Part shown: one piece after another, positions 62,149 through 64,000 of the stretch
How positions within the stretch are numbered: the stretch's first letter is position 1
How the letters are laid out: each line of letters starts with the position of its first letter
Source: Maniola hyperantus
Taxonomy: Eukaryota; Arthropoda; Insecta; Lepidoptera; Nymphalidae
DNA: 64,000 nt
Assembly: GCF_902806685.2 (NCBI RefSeq)
Contig: NC_048538.1
Span: 14,322,001 to 14,386,000 of the forward strand
Direction: 5' to 3'
Notes under the pieces: generated by a model
What the model was told of the DNA's origin: nothing
Database searches by the model: none
What the model saw: only the letters and a program-made list of their open reading frames with translations
Program-made: the position numbers and the translations under genes

Positions 62149-63094
62149 AATGAAAAAAAATATAAAACAAGCTTAAAATAATAATGAGAGCCTAGACTGA
62201 GCATTGCGCATTACAACGTTGGCAAGAGCTTTATAATCACAGCATGTTAGCAAAGGAGAAGACTACGACCCTTCTGCGAGTAGATAATATCGCAAGAGTC
62301 GGCGGAGCGCATAAGAGAGGAGGATGCAGATGTGGGCTCTCTCATGTCATCCTCGGGCGGAAGTGGGTCGCCCATGATAGCCGCCTATCCCCATTGCGTA
62401 AGTTTGCAAAGTTTCAAATTAATACTAGACACAATAGTGGATCAAATAATATAGGTTATTAGTTTCATTTATGTTTCAAAATTAGGTACCTATAAATGAA
62501 TATAATGTTTAAGAAAAGCTTTTTAAAAGAAGTCTAAGCTAAAAATATCAGTAGGCACAGACGCCAATAATAACAACGGAACTGATCAAGCGTAGTATAC
62601 CTACGTAGTTCTCGTCCAAGACGCGCAATTCGAGATTCTTCGAAGTCTTTTCCTCGGCGCCACAATATAGTTAGGTATACCTATTCAGAATTCCATTGTT
62701 TACGATTGAGTCAGATCGCTATCGCTTTCGTATTAATGCATGAATAATGCCATATCATCGTTCGATAATCATTAGCATATGGTCTTTGGCGAAGAAAGTG
62801 TCACCCACGCTTTGTTGTGAATAGCATAAGACAAACATGTTTGGCTACATCGAGCCTATATGACGTCTTAAGTGTTTGCATAACACTTCTAGGAAGCCTT
62901 GTCGAAGACGTGCACAGACTAGGCGCAAATAGAATCCAAGGAATTAAGACTTAAAATTTTAAGTAAGTACTCGAAAAATATCCACTCTATCTACAAAAAT
63001 AACTGACAGTGGCTTTACTCCCATACTTTAGTTCAGACAGAAGATTAGTATGCTATGCCATATAATTTTTTTTATTTATAGAATAGCGCTTGGC
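62149..63094. other. Unassigned sequence
   Basis: The 72-codon frame at 62244-62462 has no recognised motif. No repeat shared with the window. Confidence 0.4.
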
Positions 63095-63405
63095 TGCAAT
63101 CAGACCTGTGTATCAGGCAAGTGATTATGCAGCCTAAGATGGAGCGTGCTTGCCTAGAAGATGCCTATTCACTCTCAACTTGAAGGTACTCATATTATAA
63201 TTGGTGGCGAAAACTGATGCTGGAATGGAGTTCCAAATCTTAGTGGTTCGGATTAGAAATGAGGAAGCAAATAAATCACTTCGTATACGTATCCGGGGAA
63301 TTTCGACTACGTACGGGTGCAGACCTTGGCGATGCCTTTCGGTACGAAAGTAGAAAGGTGAAGGAGGAACCAGGTTGAAAAGTTCTTCGGCACACTAGCC
63401 TTCTA
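63095..63405 (-). mobile_element. Jockey/CR1-like LINE 3' end
   Basis: C-terminal coding tail plus short 3' UTR. The stem-loop region (CACTT ... AGGTC) is at 63102-63123 with a longer loop. The T-rich stretch at 63066-63073 marks the A-rich tail. Confidence 0.7.
63134..63405 (-). pseudogene. LINE RT C-terminal fragment, open frame
   Basis: About 89 codons open on the minus strand: AEELFNLVPPSPFYFRTERH, RQGLHPYVVEIPRIRIRSDL, FASSFLIRTTKIWNSIPASV, FATNYNMSTFKLRVNRHLLG, KHAPS and a TAG stop at 63134-63136. IWNSIPASVF is the (L/I)WNxLPxxVF motif of non-LTR RT C-termini. A TAG just upstream (about 63406) ends the frame. No start codon, since it is 5'-truncated. Related 3' ends are at 18846, 22540 and 34668. 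Confidence 0.75.
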
Positions 63406-63481
63406 ATGATGCTTGTCTGGCGGTGACCTGAATCCAGTTATTTAAAAGATATACGATATACATATAGAGAGAGAGAGACAG

Positions 63482-63590
63482 CGTGTGAAGCTGAAAATTT
63501 CTCTGCGTATTGTCCTCAACACTGGGACAAACGTTTGTTTGAATTTTTGTTTGGATCATAGTGGCTTTGGAAGATCAAATCTCCCGTGAG
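63482..63590 (-). mobile_element. LINE tail fragment (6055 family)
   Basis: GTGAAGCTGAAAATTTCTC, TGCGTATTGTCCTCAACACTG and TTGGATCATAGTGGCTTTGG are the complement of the 6055 block. A GAGAGAGAGAG run lies just before (63466-63477). Confidence 0.55.
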
Positions 63591-63954
63591 ATCAGAGATC
63601 GACAGATCCAGTAAGGGCTGCGGTGGATGTAGGTACCCTTACATGAATACACGAAGAAGACTTTTAGGGAGGAGTAGAGACGTATAGTCCAGCGTGCCAC
63701 AACACTCAAGAGATGACCATGATTGCTCTGTCAAGAGCAAAATGAATGCGAAGAAGGCCTACAACGCTCAGGAGTATCGGGCGTCCGTATGGAAGCATAG
63801 TTTCCGAGGCTTCTTCTTTAGTTGCTTTGGCAGCTAGAAAGGCTAAACGCTCAGGTGATATTTAGTAGCCAATATGCACACAGCATTACTAGGTATTACA
63901 GAAGCTACTGGTAAATCCACAAATAAATTATACTATAATTTTACTGTAAAATTT
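63591..63954. other. Unassigned sequence
   Basis: Continuation of a possible LINE tail (GAAGACTTTTAGGGAGGAGT) is suggested but not demonstrable. Confidence 0.35.
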
Positions 63955-63999
63955 CAATTTTCTATTTCGTGGCCTGAAGAGGCACGAAATAGAAAATTG
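63955..63999. repeat. Strong hairpin at the window edge
   Basis: CAATTTTCTATTTCGTG and CACGAAATAGAAAATTG, 17-bp perfect arms, with an additional GCCT/AGGC pair inside and a GAAG loop. Confidence 0.75.
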
Positions 64000-64000
64000 T

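Noticed and set aside
62244..62462. 72-codon plus-strand frame with several cysteines
   Set aside because: No zinc-finger spacing, no signal peptide, and no neighbour or repeat support; treated as chance.

Overview
The window reads as repeat-rich, non-coding nuclear DNA from a lepidopteran insect (moth or butterfly). Nearly every recognisable segment is a transposable-element family that I know, from memory, as typical of Lepidoptera: TC...CTAGT Helitron-like elements, three or four tRNA-derived SINE families, 3'-truncated RTE-, jockey/CR1- and R1-type LINE tails, and many short terminal-inverted-repeat or fold-back elements. No database search was possible, so family names are by motif and by comparison of copies inside the window. 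I found no convincing intact host protein gene, rRNA, functional tRNA, CRISPR array or bacterial-type feature. Almost all short open frames here have no recognisable protein character. The exceptions are LINE C-terminal fragments.

Layout. 1-5 kb: AT-rich sequence, possibly the 3' end of a gene or element at the left edge, then a 160-bp inverted-repeat element and a 438-bp repeat with GGTTCCGTAC-type ends (here 'family A'). 5-10 kb: Helitron-like copies of two subfamilies, two MITEs, and two RTE LINE tails. 10-20 kb: a 173-bp tandem duplication, a long (ATC)n attached to a SINE tail, a jockey LINE C-terminus cut by a Helitron-like element, and a 40-bp perfect palindrome. 20-31 kb: RTE, SINE and Helitron fragments, a LINE tail nested in a Helitron, a 570-bp composite fold-back element, and an R1-clade LINE tail inserted inside a SINE with a 14-bp target duplication. 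31-39 kb: two more large fold-back elements and an inverted RTE duplication. 40-50 kb: Helitron, SINE and LINE fragments, then three separate direct tandem duplications (periods about 205, 357 and 182 bp). 50-64 kb: a second copy of the fold-back core, head-to-head Helitrons, several TIR elements (one with a clear TTA target duplication), SINEs, a GC-rich island, and LINE tails to the right edge.

How the parts relate. The autonomous enzymes are absent; what remains are non-autonomous copies and 3' tails. One SINE family (TGGCGCAGTGG A box) ends in a sequence closely matching the 3' end of a LINE family also present here. Both, and a second LINE family, carry a CACTT-N6-AGGT(G) stem-loop near the 3' end, suggesting the SINE borrows that LINE machinery. 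Another SINE family shares a GGTTGAT(C)ATGATGATG-like tail with the RTE LINE. Nesting order gives relative ages: SINE before R1 at 30.4 kb; Helitron before LINE at 26.3 kb; TIR element before jockey at 55.2 kb.

Nothing here is an obvious new gene system. The items most worth checking are the shared LINE/SINE 3' stem-loop, the fold-back family at 29.4 and 51.3 kb, and the unusual tandem duplications at 41, 48 and 49 kb.
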